DNA of 64,000 bases from Zygnema cylindricum (Eukaryota; Streptophyta; Zygnematophyceae; Zygnematales; Zygnemataceae), in the NCBI GenBank assembly GCA_037447655.1, contig JBBHKE010001283.1:1-64000 (forward strand). Direction: 5' to 3'. Below are positions 22,801 to 31,605 of the stretch, in pieces. The first letter of the stretch is position 1; every line of letters starts with the position of its first letter. The translations under genes and the position numbers were made by a program. A model generated the notes under the pieces. The model made no database searches and was not told where the DNA came from. It worked only from the letters and a program-made list of their open reading frames with translations.

Positions 22801-25731
22801 AAGCATGTGGAAATTCTTTCATTTGTAACTAAAAAAATGTTTTTGAGATTCTAAGATTTTTTTCAATGGGCAAGATTGATTAAACACCAGAGTACGGGAT
22901 GTGTATGCACAATGATGAATATGTCCAGTTTTAAAAGCATCGGCTAAAATGTTTGAAATTCTGCATATATTTTGGTGGATTTGGAAACGCATTTGTTCTT
23001 CTTTTTTGGTTTTTTTGGTTATACAGTACCGCACAATGCACGTTGTTTATTGGAAATGATTGCACTGTTGATAGTGGAACACAATCTAAAGGTCACGCTA
23101 ACTCATGAACAATCCTCCATATTCCATATAGCTCTTTTTCCAGATCGATCACCCTTTAGTTTTTTGGTGGCGTGGACTTGCTTTGTTTAAAACGTAACTT
23201 GTCAATTGTATTCAAGTGGTTCAAGATTTTAAATGGCCTCGACTCTTTTTTTGTTTTGTCTAGCCTCTCCATGTACCTTCACATCGCGCAATCCTTGTGG
23301 AATGGGAACTTGCGTGGACTCTAAGGACAAACCGGGAACATACGCCTGCGTTTGTTTGATTGGATATGCCGCGGACGATTCAGACGGTTCTCTCTCATGT
23401 GTTCCAGGTGGGTTCTGTTTACTTTCGTCTTATTGCACGAAGTTGATTAGAAAATTCAGTCTTTCAAGTGATAAAATCAAATACGAATGTGATCATTTAC
23501 GTATTTCTAAAACTCTAAGTAGAGAATCATATTCGATCAAATTTTGTACAAATCCAACCTCAAAAGGCACAAAGTTCCAGTGCGGACACTTCAACTGTCT
23601 TGGAGAGATTCATGTTCCCGAAACTTTACATTTATTCAAGGTTAATCAAGGGTTCAAAACTAATGAGCATTTCACGGTCTCTGTTCCTTCAATAAATCAC
23701 AAGTTTTATTGTGCTATGGAAAATCATAAGGAAATTCACATTAGCATACATCCATGTCCATGCACGTTGTTAAAAATGATATTGCAGATTTCATATGTTG
23801 AATCAATGCCACATGTAAATGCATGACGTAAATTTGTGGCAATGCTAACGTGAAACACTTTCTTGATTATTAAAACGATATTGTAAGTTTTTTTTGATGC
23901 CCACCAATGTTTTCACTTCAACCTTGTTTTTCTCTTCATGGTTTATTTTGTTTCAGCCGCCGCTACATTAGGAGCAAAGGAATATATTGTGCCAGTTGGT
24001 GGATCTATTTCTTGCTCGACTATCTTCAACACATATGGCATCTCACAACAAATCTTTTTAGAACAAAACAAGGTTTTATTTCTACCACTTTTATTGCCAT
24101 GTAGCTCAGCGTATATACCGTCAAACACCTGGTTTTCCTCTTCGATGACTGCAGCAATTATCAATATCAATTATTTTTTTGGAAAGGGAAGGGTGCAATG
24201 GCAACGGTCCTTTTTTGCCTAGATGTATGGTATAATGTTGGCCTAACACCATTACGGAAGTGCATTTGGGTTGAGCTCCAGAACTTGAATTGTAGCCAGC
24301 TTCTCCCAAAAGGTGCCAAAGTTAATGTCACCAACTCCATAGAATGTTCCCTAATTTACGCAGCGGAAGAGGTAATTTTACGTTCTTGTGAACCATACAC
24401 TTCTTTTTTTTATCCAATTTCATTTACAAGTGCTTACATCTTTTGAGCGTTGATGCAACCCTTTTTTTCTTCCTAGAGTGGGTTTAGCTACTGGGCCCAT
24501 TATTTTGGTCTTCTAAAAAAGCAATTCCATTTGAGTATTTAATTACTTTAAATAGCTAATCAAAGCAAAAGGGGACTTTCCAGGGCGATACGTGTGATTC
24601 TATAAAGTTTACGTTACAACTCGAGCAGAACTTCGAACTCGAAGGCCCAGATTCTCCAAATCCGAGCTTGAACTGCTCAAATTTGAAACCATATCAACAG
24701 GTAGTTTTGGAATACCTTAACCCTACATTTGAAAATCTGGATGCACGAATGGACATAAACAGAAAGTGCATTGGAATTTCCCTTAATCTCTGACAAGTTG
24801 TATACTGCTGTGTTAACATCAAAATGTCACTTGGACATCCAAAATTACTAATTTTTTTGTTGTATGCGTTTGGAAAATAAATCTATCTTTGCTAGATATG
24901 CATTACCAAGGGAGATTTACCATTTCATGGACCCTGTACCCGTCCATATAGCATTAAGCGGGGGGATACGTGCCCAACCATTATTCGTGAATATATGGAT
25001 GGAGACGTGACAAAATTCTATTCCCTAAACCCTGGTGTGTATTGTGGTCGTATCCGGTTATATTCCGACGTTGACAACACCTTTCAGCAAGAGGTGAGAA
25101 GAATTCCAAAACATTAACATTCACCTAAGCATTAACATTCATCTGACTTTTTAATGTCCAATCCATAACAAATAACTGTTCTTTTAAAACGTACAAATTT
25201 CATGAATTGTCTTTTTAAGATGATTGACAAAAGGTTTTCCGCATTCATACTTGCGATTTGCACGTTTATTAGATAACATACTTCGTGATTAGGCGTGACA
25301 GATTACTATCATGGATGTGAGAGTACTATGGTTTTTGCGACCTCCTTTTGTAAATATTTTGGCCCTTTGTGGTTGCCTTTTGTCTTTAAACTAGGGTTCG
25401 TAATTTCTCTTGCACAAAGTCTATCTATTGTGGCTCATAATGTTCACAATGGGGGTTGTGTCTCTTGTGCCTCCAGGTTTGCTTAGACACTGTGGACCTT
25501 GGAGGTGCAACAGCAGGATGCAGCGGGACAGCTGTCACATTGGCAACCTCGCACAACTGCAACATGTTGACAACCACTTACTTCAAAGATGATCCTAAGT
25601 CAAAAATCATACCTGCATCCTTTCGCACTTTAAATAAGTTCGCATGTACCGACACTGCACTTGACACTATACGTGCGAAGGCCAAAAGCGCCAAAACAAC
25701 TCCTAAAATTTGTACTCCAAAACTGAAATGA
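7511..25731 (+). CDS. Secreted LRR - EGF - papain-like peptidase - EGF - LysM protein (23 exons, 1029 residues)
   Basis: My exon model is 7511-7607, 7731-7845, 10607-10672, eight 72-bp exons (11368, 12174, 12823, 13518, 14288, 14956, 16593 and 17398, each +71), 18329-18684, 20712-20897, 21099-21325, 21762-21905, 22150-22369, 22583-22765, 23264-23407, 23957-24072, 24282-24371, 24584-24700, 24896-25093 and 25477-25731. The lengths sum to 3090 bases with every junction in phase, every intron GT...AG and no internal stop. Domains: signal peptide 1-22, LRR N-cap to ~70, LRRs ~71-320, EGF-like region to ~403, C1A peptidase ~443-655, EGF-like ~663-771, LysM-like ~772-1029. There is no membrane segment or kinase, so it is probably apoplastic. 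Least certain are the acceptor at 24282 (24276 also works in phase) and whether all exons share one transcript. The combined function is inferred only. Confidence 0.8.
7883..8103. repeat. Degenerate 12-bp tandem repeat (CTGAATTCCGCA)
   Basis: About 18 imperfect copies of CTGAATTCCGCA lie in intron 2 of the LRR/peptidase gene. Related degenerate units recur at about 10265-10400, on the other side of the large minisatellite. A purine-rich block follows (8104-8400). Confidence 0.8.
8104..8400. repeat. G/A-rich low-complexity tract
   Basis: Strongly purine-biased DNA on the + strand (runs of GGGGAGG and GGAAGAAG) inside intron 2. Frames across it are compositional artefacts. Confidence 0.8.
8403..10260. 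repeat. 12-bp minisatellite with 288-bp higher-order periodicity
   Basis: The 1.86-kb array is built from variants of TTTAGCTCTACA. Successive blocks repeat at 288 bp (24 monomers): the same variant series starts at about 9050, 9338 and 9626. Since 12 is a multiple of 3, several frames on both strands stay open for hundreds of codons, including a 622-codon Ser/Thr/Phe frame, and I do not regard these as genes. It sits in intron 2, between the LRR N-cap exon and the first LRR exon. Confidence 0.9.
10607..17469 (+). CDS. Exons 3-11: array of single-LRR exons
   Basis: Exon 3 (66 bp, 10607-10672) encodes the first repeat, containing GSIAPEIGNLTRLKA. Eight exons of exactly 72 bp follow, each a 24-residue plant-type LRR of the form LxLxNNQLSGSIPSSIGQLTSL. 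Each begins after (G)TCACAG and ends before GTAAG in phase 2, so every junction splits a codon (mostly Leu) as two bases plus one. Spacing between exon starts is about 650-810 bp, apart from one gap enlarged by the hAT element at 15599. Repeats at 12823 and 17398 are the most diverged (for example SGKIPSSIGQLRLL). Such LRRs usually form a ligand-binding solenoid. The ligand is unknown. Confidence 0.85.
15599..16461. mobile_element. hAT-like element, 863 bp, with 8-bp target duplication TCAATCAG
   Basis: Terminal inverted repeats TAGTGTTGGGTATCG and CGATACCCAACACTA are flanked by direct repeats TCAATCAG (15591-15598 and 16462-16469). Its subterminal regions are packed with palindromic CGATATATCG-type motifs. 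It lies in the intron between the LRR exons at 14956 and 16593 and has no coding capacity. A truncated relative ends at about 38535. Confidence 0.9.
18329..18684 (+). CDS. Exon 12: LRR C-terminal end and EGF-like cysteine-rich region
   Basis: The exon completes the split Leu codon from exon 11 and starts with a partial LRR containing DNLLSG, then FDFRNNFLSG. A Cys-rich segment with several possible N-glycosylation sites follows (CNVTIGNC, NCSSNG, FCNAS). It closes with CGGHGICPGLNKSCICD, which has the spacing of an EGF-like module. It ends in phase 1 before GTAAGT and joins the peptidase exon at 20712. Confidence 0.8.
19101..20339 (-). mobile_element. Solo LTR of the copia family (1239 bp) in the EGF/peptidase intron
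   Basis: On the minus strand it starts TGTTGATATTTGAG and ends GAGTTTCA. Flanking 5-bp direct repeats ATTTT (19096-19100 and 20340-20344) mark the target duplication. A ~110-bp internal direct repeat is present (about 20080-20260). It matches the LTRs at 46305-47473, 58987-60178 and 62067-63305. No internal retrotransposon sequence remains, so it probably arose by LTR-LTR recombination. Confidence 0.9.
20712..22369 (+). CDS. Exons 13-16: papain-like (C1A) cysteine peptidase domain
   Basis: Four exons encode about 210 residues of C1A fold. The oxyanion Gln is Q462 in KDQSSCNTCW and the nucleophile is C468 in CNTCW (family norm CGSCW). The catalytic His is H604 in VDHAVLVVGY and the Asn is N624 in IQNSWGVNWGDKGYMRL. 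The second disulfide region is present (MLNCTKINC, then GGWPNEAFDY). Departures from the family are CNTCWII in place of CGSCWAF and the absence of a recognisable I29 inhibitory propeptide: only about 60 residues separate the EGF-like module from Gln462. The four active-site residues are present, so activity is plausible but unproven. In a secretory protein it would act in the wall or vacuolar route. Confidence 0.85.
22583..23407 (+). CDS. Exons 17-18: two EGF-like modules
   Basis: Exon 17 (22583-22765) encodes a Cys-rich unit with NPCGNGLCTSNNKTYTCKC and ends TCAP. Exon 18 (23264-23407) encodes SPCTFTSRNPCGMGTCVDSK, then YACVCLIGYAADDSDGSLSC. Both have the CxNGxC...CxC pattern of EGF-like domains, and both are bounded by phase-1 introns, typical of shuffled EGF exons. 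They separate the peptidase from the LysM region. An apparently longer reading frame from exon 18 to 23826 is intron read-through. Confidence 0.8.
23957..25731 (+). CDS. Exons 19-23: LysM-like modules and C-terminus
   Basis: Exons 19-20 read EYIVPVGGSISCSTIFNTYG, then ISQQIFLEQN and LNCSQLLPKGAKV, matching the LysM layout (YxVxxGDxxxxIxxxxgis...N.....L.pGq). Exons 20-21 give a second unit with EGDTCDSIKF, NPSLNCSNLKPYQQ and ICI. Exon 22 gives a third, with YSIKRGDTCPTIIREY and LNPGVYCG. The last exon (25477-25731) ends in a Lys-rich tail and TGA and does not look like another LysM. LysM domains bind chitin- or peptidoglycan-type GlcNAc polymers. The first unit has GGS in place of GDT, so ligand binding may vary among units. 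Confidence 0.75.
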
Positions 25732-26758
25732 GAGAGTGTAGGGCAAGCTTAGGTCAATTTTGACAGAAAAAGAAATTGGATTCTTCCTAATTCTGTCGGA
25801 GGATGTTATTTATAGGTACTTTTTAGTTTTTGGCCACTTATTTTTTTGCTAACTTGGGTAACTTATTTACCTCACGCACGAAATTTTGCTGAAAAGTTTT
25901 AGGACTGTTTTTATCATTTTTTCATATTTTTTTACTGGATGATTCTTTTGCAAATTCCAGTACCTGACTAACTTAAGTGCAAATTTGTAGGATAGTGCTA
26001 GGAATTTTAAAATTGATTTACCAACCTCTTTGTGGTTCTGGTCACTTTTATTCTTTGGATATCGGTACCACAACTCTTTGAAGTAAGAATGTTTAGACTG
26101 GTATTGATAATTTTAGGACTTATTATTGCTTATGCACACTTTTTAAGTGATCACCTCTTTGCGAGTTGGATTTTTTGTTTTACTTTTAAGCGGGAAAGTA
26201 TAAATAATTGCTAAGACTTCAAGACTGAATTTATATATATACATACATGTATATATATACATATACATATGTATATATGTATATGTATATACACATATAT
26301 ATATATATATATAATGTTTTAGTGTTTTTTCAGAATTTTACCATATTTAATCTCCCTAGCTTCATTCCTTCACCAACACACATTTTAGGGTCCCCTTTTT
26401 ATAAAAACCCCTTGTCAATTTTTTCCCCCTTTTTTTTTAGGGTAAATGCACCCATGTCATCCTTTTTCTACCTTGCCTTAAATTATCGTGTCAATTTTTT
26501 TTTTTTTTTATCGAATTGAACATCTAACAACACACAATGACCGATTTCCAATTTCAAGTTTGTCTCTCCTCTCTCCCTCGCCCCCTCCCCCTCCCTCCCC
26601 TCACCCCCCCTCTCTCTCTCTCGCTCTCTCTCTCTTTCCCTTCCACCCACTTTTTCGACAAACAAATCAACACTTTATAACACTTCCCTTCTCCTATCCT
26701 CCATATTTTGTTTGAAATATCCCGAAACAGAGAGGGAGAGGGGGGAAGTGAGAACGAG

Positions 26759-26819
<61 letters not shown>

Positions 26820-27123
26820 AGAATTGGCTACACTAAAGAATGTTTGCCACGTGGCTCATTGTGGGCCACTTAACTGAATAGTGTTACTACACTCTATTTT
26901 ATGATTTTGAGTCAAATGGAAGAAAAGAGAGAGAGAGGTAAGTGAAGGAAGAGGAAGGAATCACGCGAAATTTTGTTATAAACTCTAATTTATGATTTTA
27001 GGCCCAAAAATACTCACTCAATTTAGAGTTTATCGACTCTAATAACGATGGGAAGTATAAACAATTACAATCCATCCCACGAAAAAACACGATTACAAAT
27101 TTTACCCTCGTTTTAGTGTCTTT
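25732..27123. other. 3' flank and low-complexity DNA, no gene
   Basis: Beyond the TGA at 25729-25731 this region holds an alternating TA/CA microsatellite (about 26230-26315), pyrimidine-rich DNA (26560-26650) and a pure GA dinucleotide run (about 26761-26815). I see no exon-like coding sequence. Confidence 0.6.
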
Positions 27124-27745
27124 CTGTTAGTTTTTTTGATTTGTCTTTTATATTCGTCTTTTTTATTTGTCTTTTTAACTTGTCTTTTTAGTGTCTTTTT
27201 AGTGTCTTTCTAGTGTCTTTTAAGTGTCTTTTTAATGTAGTTTTAGTGTCCTTTTCGTGCCTTTTTGCGTCATTTTAGTGTCTATCCGATGTCTTTACAG
27301 TGCTTCGTGTCTTTTTGATGTCCATATGATGTCTTTTTAGTGTCATTTGTCTTTTGAGTGTCTTTTTTGTGTCTTTTAAATAAATTCCTGATGTCTACTT
27401 AGCAATTTTATGGTGTCTATTTAGTGTCTTTTTTATGTTTTTGCACACCCTTTTTATGTCCTTTTAGTGTCATTTTGGTGTCTATTGACTTTTTAAGGGT
27501 TTTTGGCTATTTCATGTCTGTTTTAAGGCCTTCGTGTCTTTTTGATGTCTTTTTTTTTCAATGTCTTTTCAGTGAATTTTTGGTTTCAATTTAGTGTATT
27601 TTAGTAAATTTTTGATGTCTCTTTAGTGTCTTTTCAGTGAATGCTTAAAGTCTATTTTTGTGTCTTTTCAGTGAATTTTTGGTGTCAATTTAGTGTCTTT
27701 TTAATGAATTTTTGATGTCTATTTAGTGTCTTTTCAGCTTACAGC
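27124..27745. repeat. Irregular tandem repeat of TGTCTTTTTAG-type units
   Basis: Dozens of imperfect 11-20 bp units built on GTGTCTTTTTAG and CAGTGAATTTTTGG fill the interval. No coding frame is plausible. Confidence 0.8.
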
Positions 27746-28109
27746 TGTAGGAAAACAAAATTAATATTAATACTTGAAAAAACTACTCAAAAGAAAAAAA
27801 GGGGGGGAGGAGGGGGAATGGGATGCAAACTGTCCTTTGCTTACCTCTTCTCCAACATAACCTTCTCTCTCATTCTACCCCATTTTATTTATCGCTTCTG
27901 TCGGCACCTTCATTTTTTTCGCTTCCCTCTTCTCCTTCATATTCTTCCGCTTCCCTCTCTCTCTTACATATTTTTTCGCTTCCCTCTCCCCCCTCATATT
28001 AGAAACCGCCCTGCCACCTGTCATTTCAGTTCGTCCCAAATTGAGAGGAAAATCTCCGTACTCAAAATTAAATAAAAATAGATTAACAAAATTATTTGTA
28101 CTAACGCTA

Positions 28110-28880
28110 AATTGAAATTGCTTTTCTTGCTTTTTTCGGTTTTATGTTTTTTTTTTTTTTTTTTTTGCTTTTTTGCTTTTTTAGGTTTTTTTGGGTTTTT
28201 TTGCTTATCTTACTTTACTTTGTTTTTTTGCTTTTTTTGCTTATTTTGCCTTTTATTATTATTTTTTGTCTTTTCTTTGTCTTCTTTTTTCTGGAAAAAA
28301 AATTGGCAACTGGATTAATACTTGACAGCATTTTAACTTTAAGCATTAAAGCAATAATTAATTTAAGAATAAATTAATTATAAGCAAAGCATTAACTGAT
28401 TTAAGGATTAATTTAAGCATTTAAGCATTAACTAATTTAGGAATTAATAAGAATAAATTTACACATTAACTATTTTACACATTGATTAATCGAAACAACA
28501 TTTAATGCAGGCATTAGTTACTGTAATTTAATGAGTTTAAACATTAATTGATTTAGGCATTAATGAATTTAAGCATCAATTGAATTCAGCATTAATTAAA
28601 TTCAAGAATTTATTAATAAGCATTAATTACAATAAGCATTAATTAATTCATTCATTAATTATTGTAAGCATTATTCAATTTATAAATTAATTAATTTAAG
28701 CATTAATTAATGTCGCATTAATTAAATTAATTACTAATTAATTTAAGCATTAATTTATAATCCATTTAGACGTCAATTTATTGTAAATCTAAGCATTAAT
28801 CTTTGGTTAATTTAAGCATTGATTTATAGTCAATTTAAAAATTCACTTTCGGTTAAATTAAGCATAGCTTTAATTCATTC
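28110..28880. repeat. T-rich tract followed by AAGCATTAATTAATTT repeats
   Basis: From 28110 to 28300 the DNA is nearly all T with interspersed GC. From about 28370 to 28880 imperfect 12-20 bp units containing AAGCATTAATTAATTT alternate. The Phe-rich frames here are artefacts. Confidence 0.75.
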
Positions 28881-29189
28881 AACTTTATTCTTTATTTAAG
28901 CATTCATTATCCGATTAATCGCTATAAGAATTACTCTAACGCATCCATTGTATATAAATATATATGCATAATATATATTTATATTATATATGCATTTCAA
29001 TGGATGTAAGAAGCATTTCAATTTTGGAGCTCATTTTCCTTTGCGTTTCCCTTCACAACCCTGCTTAACCTGTCACTAAATTAAAAAAAAAAATAAAAAT
29101 TACATCTGATAAAAAACAGAAAATTGCTGACGTCATGCTGCTCAACTGTTACTTGGTCAGACACTGGAAACTGCAGATTTTAAACCCTA

Positions 29190-29440
29190 ATTCCTATCAA
29201 ATGTCGGAACCCTAATTATCTCAGAACCCTAATTATCTCAGAACTCTAATTGTATGAGAACCCTAATTATCTTAGAACCCTAATTATCTCAGAACCCTAA
29301 TTGTATAAGAACCCTAATTATCTCAGAGCCCTAATTATCTCAGAACCCTAATTATTTCAGAACCCTAATTATCTCAGAGCCCTAATTATCTAATAACCCT
29401 AATTTCTGGCAAAAACCCTAACATATGTACAAACCCTAAT
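29190..29440. repeat. 17-bp tandem repeat containing CCCTAA
   Basis: About 13 copies of GAACCCTAATTATCTCA and close variants. Each unit holds the AACCCTAA telomere-type core separated by a constant spacer, so this is an interspersed array and not a simple telomere tract. Confidence 0.85.
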
Positions 29441-29693
29441 CAACCTCTCCAGAAAGGAGAAAATTCCTGAGGAGCACTACAGCGGTAGAAATCGCGACAA
29501 AATTCGGCGAATTATACTCCCTGATACGGTAAAACGGAAAGGTTCCATGGACAAAATTCGTTATTACTTTTGGAAGTAATTCGATGAAGAAATTTCAAAT
29601 TTGCCTTAATGGCGGTGGATGGTGAATCGTCCAGTTTTAGAAAAAACCGTACGTAAAATACACGAGAAACTGTACGAATTGTACGATCGACTA

Positions 29694-31010
29694 AGGGTAT
29701 AATTCCATTAGGCGGTCCCAGTAAATGTACGGACAAGTCCACTGGCAGCGTTTACTGGAAGACTGTTCCATTTTGTCGGGCCAGTAACAAACCTTCCTCA
29801 ATTATGATTGGCGCCACATAGGCTAAAGTCCAGATTTTGAAAATCTTAAAGAAATCTACAAACGGAAAGTCAGAACAAAACATTTGTAAGACCGGAGGTA
29901 CAGTACACCGTCAATCGCTATTAGAGTATATAACGCCAATTCGGTGCCCTTTTTCAAAAAAAAATACCCGAAATACAATCCATAATTCTATTTTTTCCAT
30001 TATTCTAATTAGGTTTTTTTTTCAATTAGCGTTAATAATGAAAGTACACTGCGATGGAAATAGTGTGGCGTGAATATTGGATATTTCCGTACGAAATGAT
30101 ACTTTTTGAATTACAAAGGCATAAAAATAAAATTAACATTATTGCGCACACATGTGAATGTGCACTGGAAGAAAGAGATGCAAACTTGTCGACAAAAATC
30201 ACGTTCTCATATGTTCCTCCGTCGACCATGTGAACATCGCGACGGTGTATGAATTGTCAGATTTTGTACGAATACACATATTACTGTAGACATCGAAAGG
30301 GCGGGTATTTATTATTCAGGACAACCCAAAATACAGTTAGGGATTAATTAGTATATATATTTTTTTTCAAAAAAAAATAATTCCCGATTAGTGTTAATAA
30401 CACTAATTTTTTTTTTACGCTATTTATTCCTCTACTCTAATAGTGATTGACGGTGTAGTTAATGATTCGTACATAAAATTTGCGGCCAGATTTTGATTTT
30501 GAAAATGGAAATCAAAATTTCGAAACGTAATGGCAAAAAACGCGGCAAACTTTGAAGGTCGCGGCAAACTCTGAATGTCGGTGGATGTCACACGGAGTGT
30601 GCGAGGATATTTTCGGCTCACCTGCATCCAGCGTGGCAGGCGGCACATGGCCTGTACGACGTACGCACATGGCATGCTCGACGTGTAGACCTGCGATCGC
30701 TTGTGCAAAGCGGATATTTTCTTTGCATTTTCACGTGTACCAATGGTACACGACCAGTATCGAACAACTCTCCTCGCGAGGAGAGTATCTTTACACTGAA
30801 TGATGGGCGCTATTGCTTCGCAGATCTGAAAAAGTGAAATATCCAACGGCCAGGAATTACGCCTACATCATTGGAGCCTCCCAACAGCTGTTCAGTAACG
30901 ATGGCTCGTCTGACAAAAAATAAAATAGGGTACGGACTTGTACGTCACAGTACGAAAACGTACGGAATTTAGTAACAAATCCCACTTTTCGTCTAATGGA
31001 ATTCTACCCT
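29694..31010. mobile_element. Single-arm AGGGT-type element, interrupted by a MITE
   Basis: The left end is AGGGTATAATTCCATTAGGC and the right end is CGTCTAATGGAATTCTACCC. Without the inserted MITE it is about 765 bp and matches one arm of the foldback palindrome at 4268-5778, including the internal CAACTCTCCTCGCGAGGAGAG hairpin (about 30766-30786). It therefore represents the presumed monomeric unit. Confidence 0.7.
29906..30455. mobile_element. TA-target MITE, 550 bp
   Basis: Terminal inverted repeats CACCGTCAATCGCTATTAGA and, inverted, CACCGTCAATCACTATTAGA are flanked by TA (29904-29905 and 30456-30457). It is inserted in the element at 29694-31010. TA target duplication fits Tc1/mariner-type mobilisation. 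No transposase is encoded. Confidence 0.8.
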
Positions 31011-31605
31011 TTTTCGGGCAACAACTTAAAGGGAACGTAAAACCCTAGGGTAAATACATCCGTACACTGCGACTAATCAGTAATCACAACAGAAGCTTGT
31101 AAAATAAAGATGTTGTACGGATATAACGAGCCGGTCGGTACAAGTATCTTGCAATGATAGGTATTACGGCGCCTCTCCATGGAACTCAAACACGGGCAAC
31201 GCATGTTTGGAAACCCAATCTACCGTATTCGTACACTTCCGGTTAATGTAGGTAATATGTACGGACAAAGTCGGATTCAGGTAATAAATCGGTTAGTTCG
31301 GCCGTCTGTCAAGGTCACGAATTCGTTTCTATGTATGTTTTATTTGTATGACCTCATCGCTTCACGGATCTTCTACATCTCCTCCCTCTCTCTAACATTC
31401 TCGTAGCCTAATCATCAAACCCTAACTACGTTGACTTAATTCAAACCTAATTCTTTCGTAATTCAAAGCTATTTTTAACCTAGTTCAATCCTTACTCAAA
31501 TCTAGTTCAAACCTAATTTAGACCTAATGCAAACCTTATGCAAACCTAGTATACACCTAATTTCTTACTGTTACCGAATGTTGTAGCTTTTGTTTTCCGG
31601 TAACC
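31011..31605 (+). other. 5' flank of the GRAS gene
   Basis: Non-coding. The proximal part (about 31420-31560) is a loose array of CAAACCTAATT-like units that may lie in the promoter or leader. I see no clear TATA box close to the start codon. Confidence 0.45.

Noticed and set aside
23233-23826. A 197-codon + strand frame as a separate small Cys-rich gene
   Set aside because: Only its first part is the EGF exon. After GTGGGT at 23408 it loses the Cys pattern and is intron read-through.
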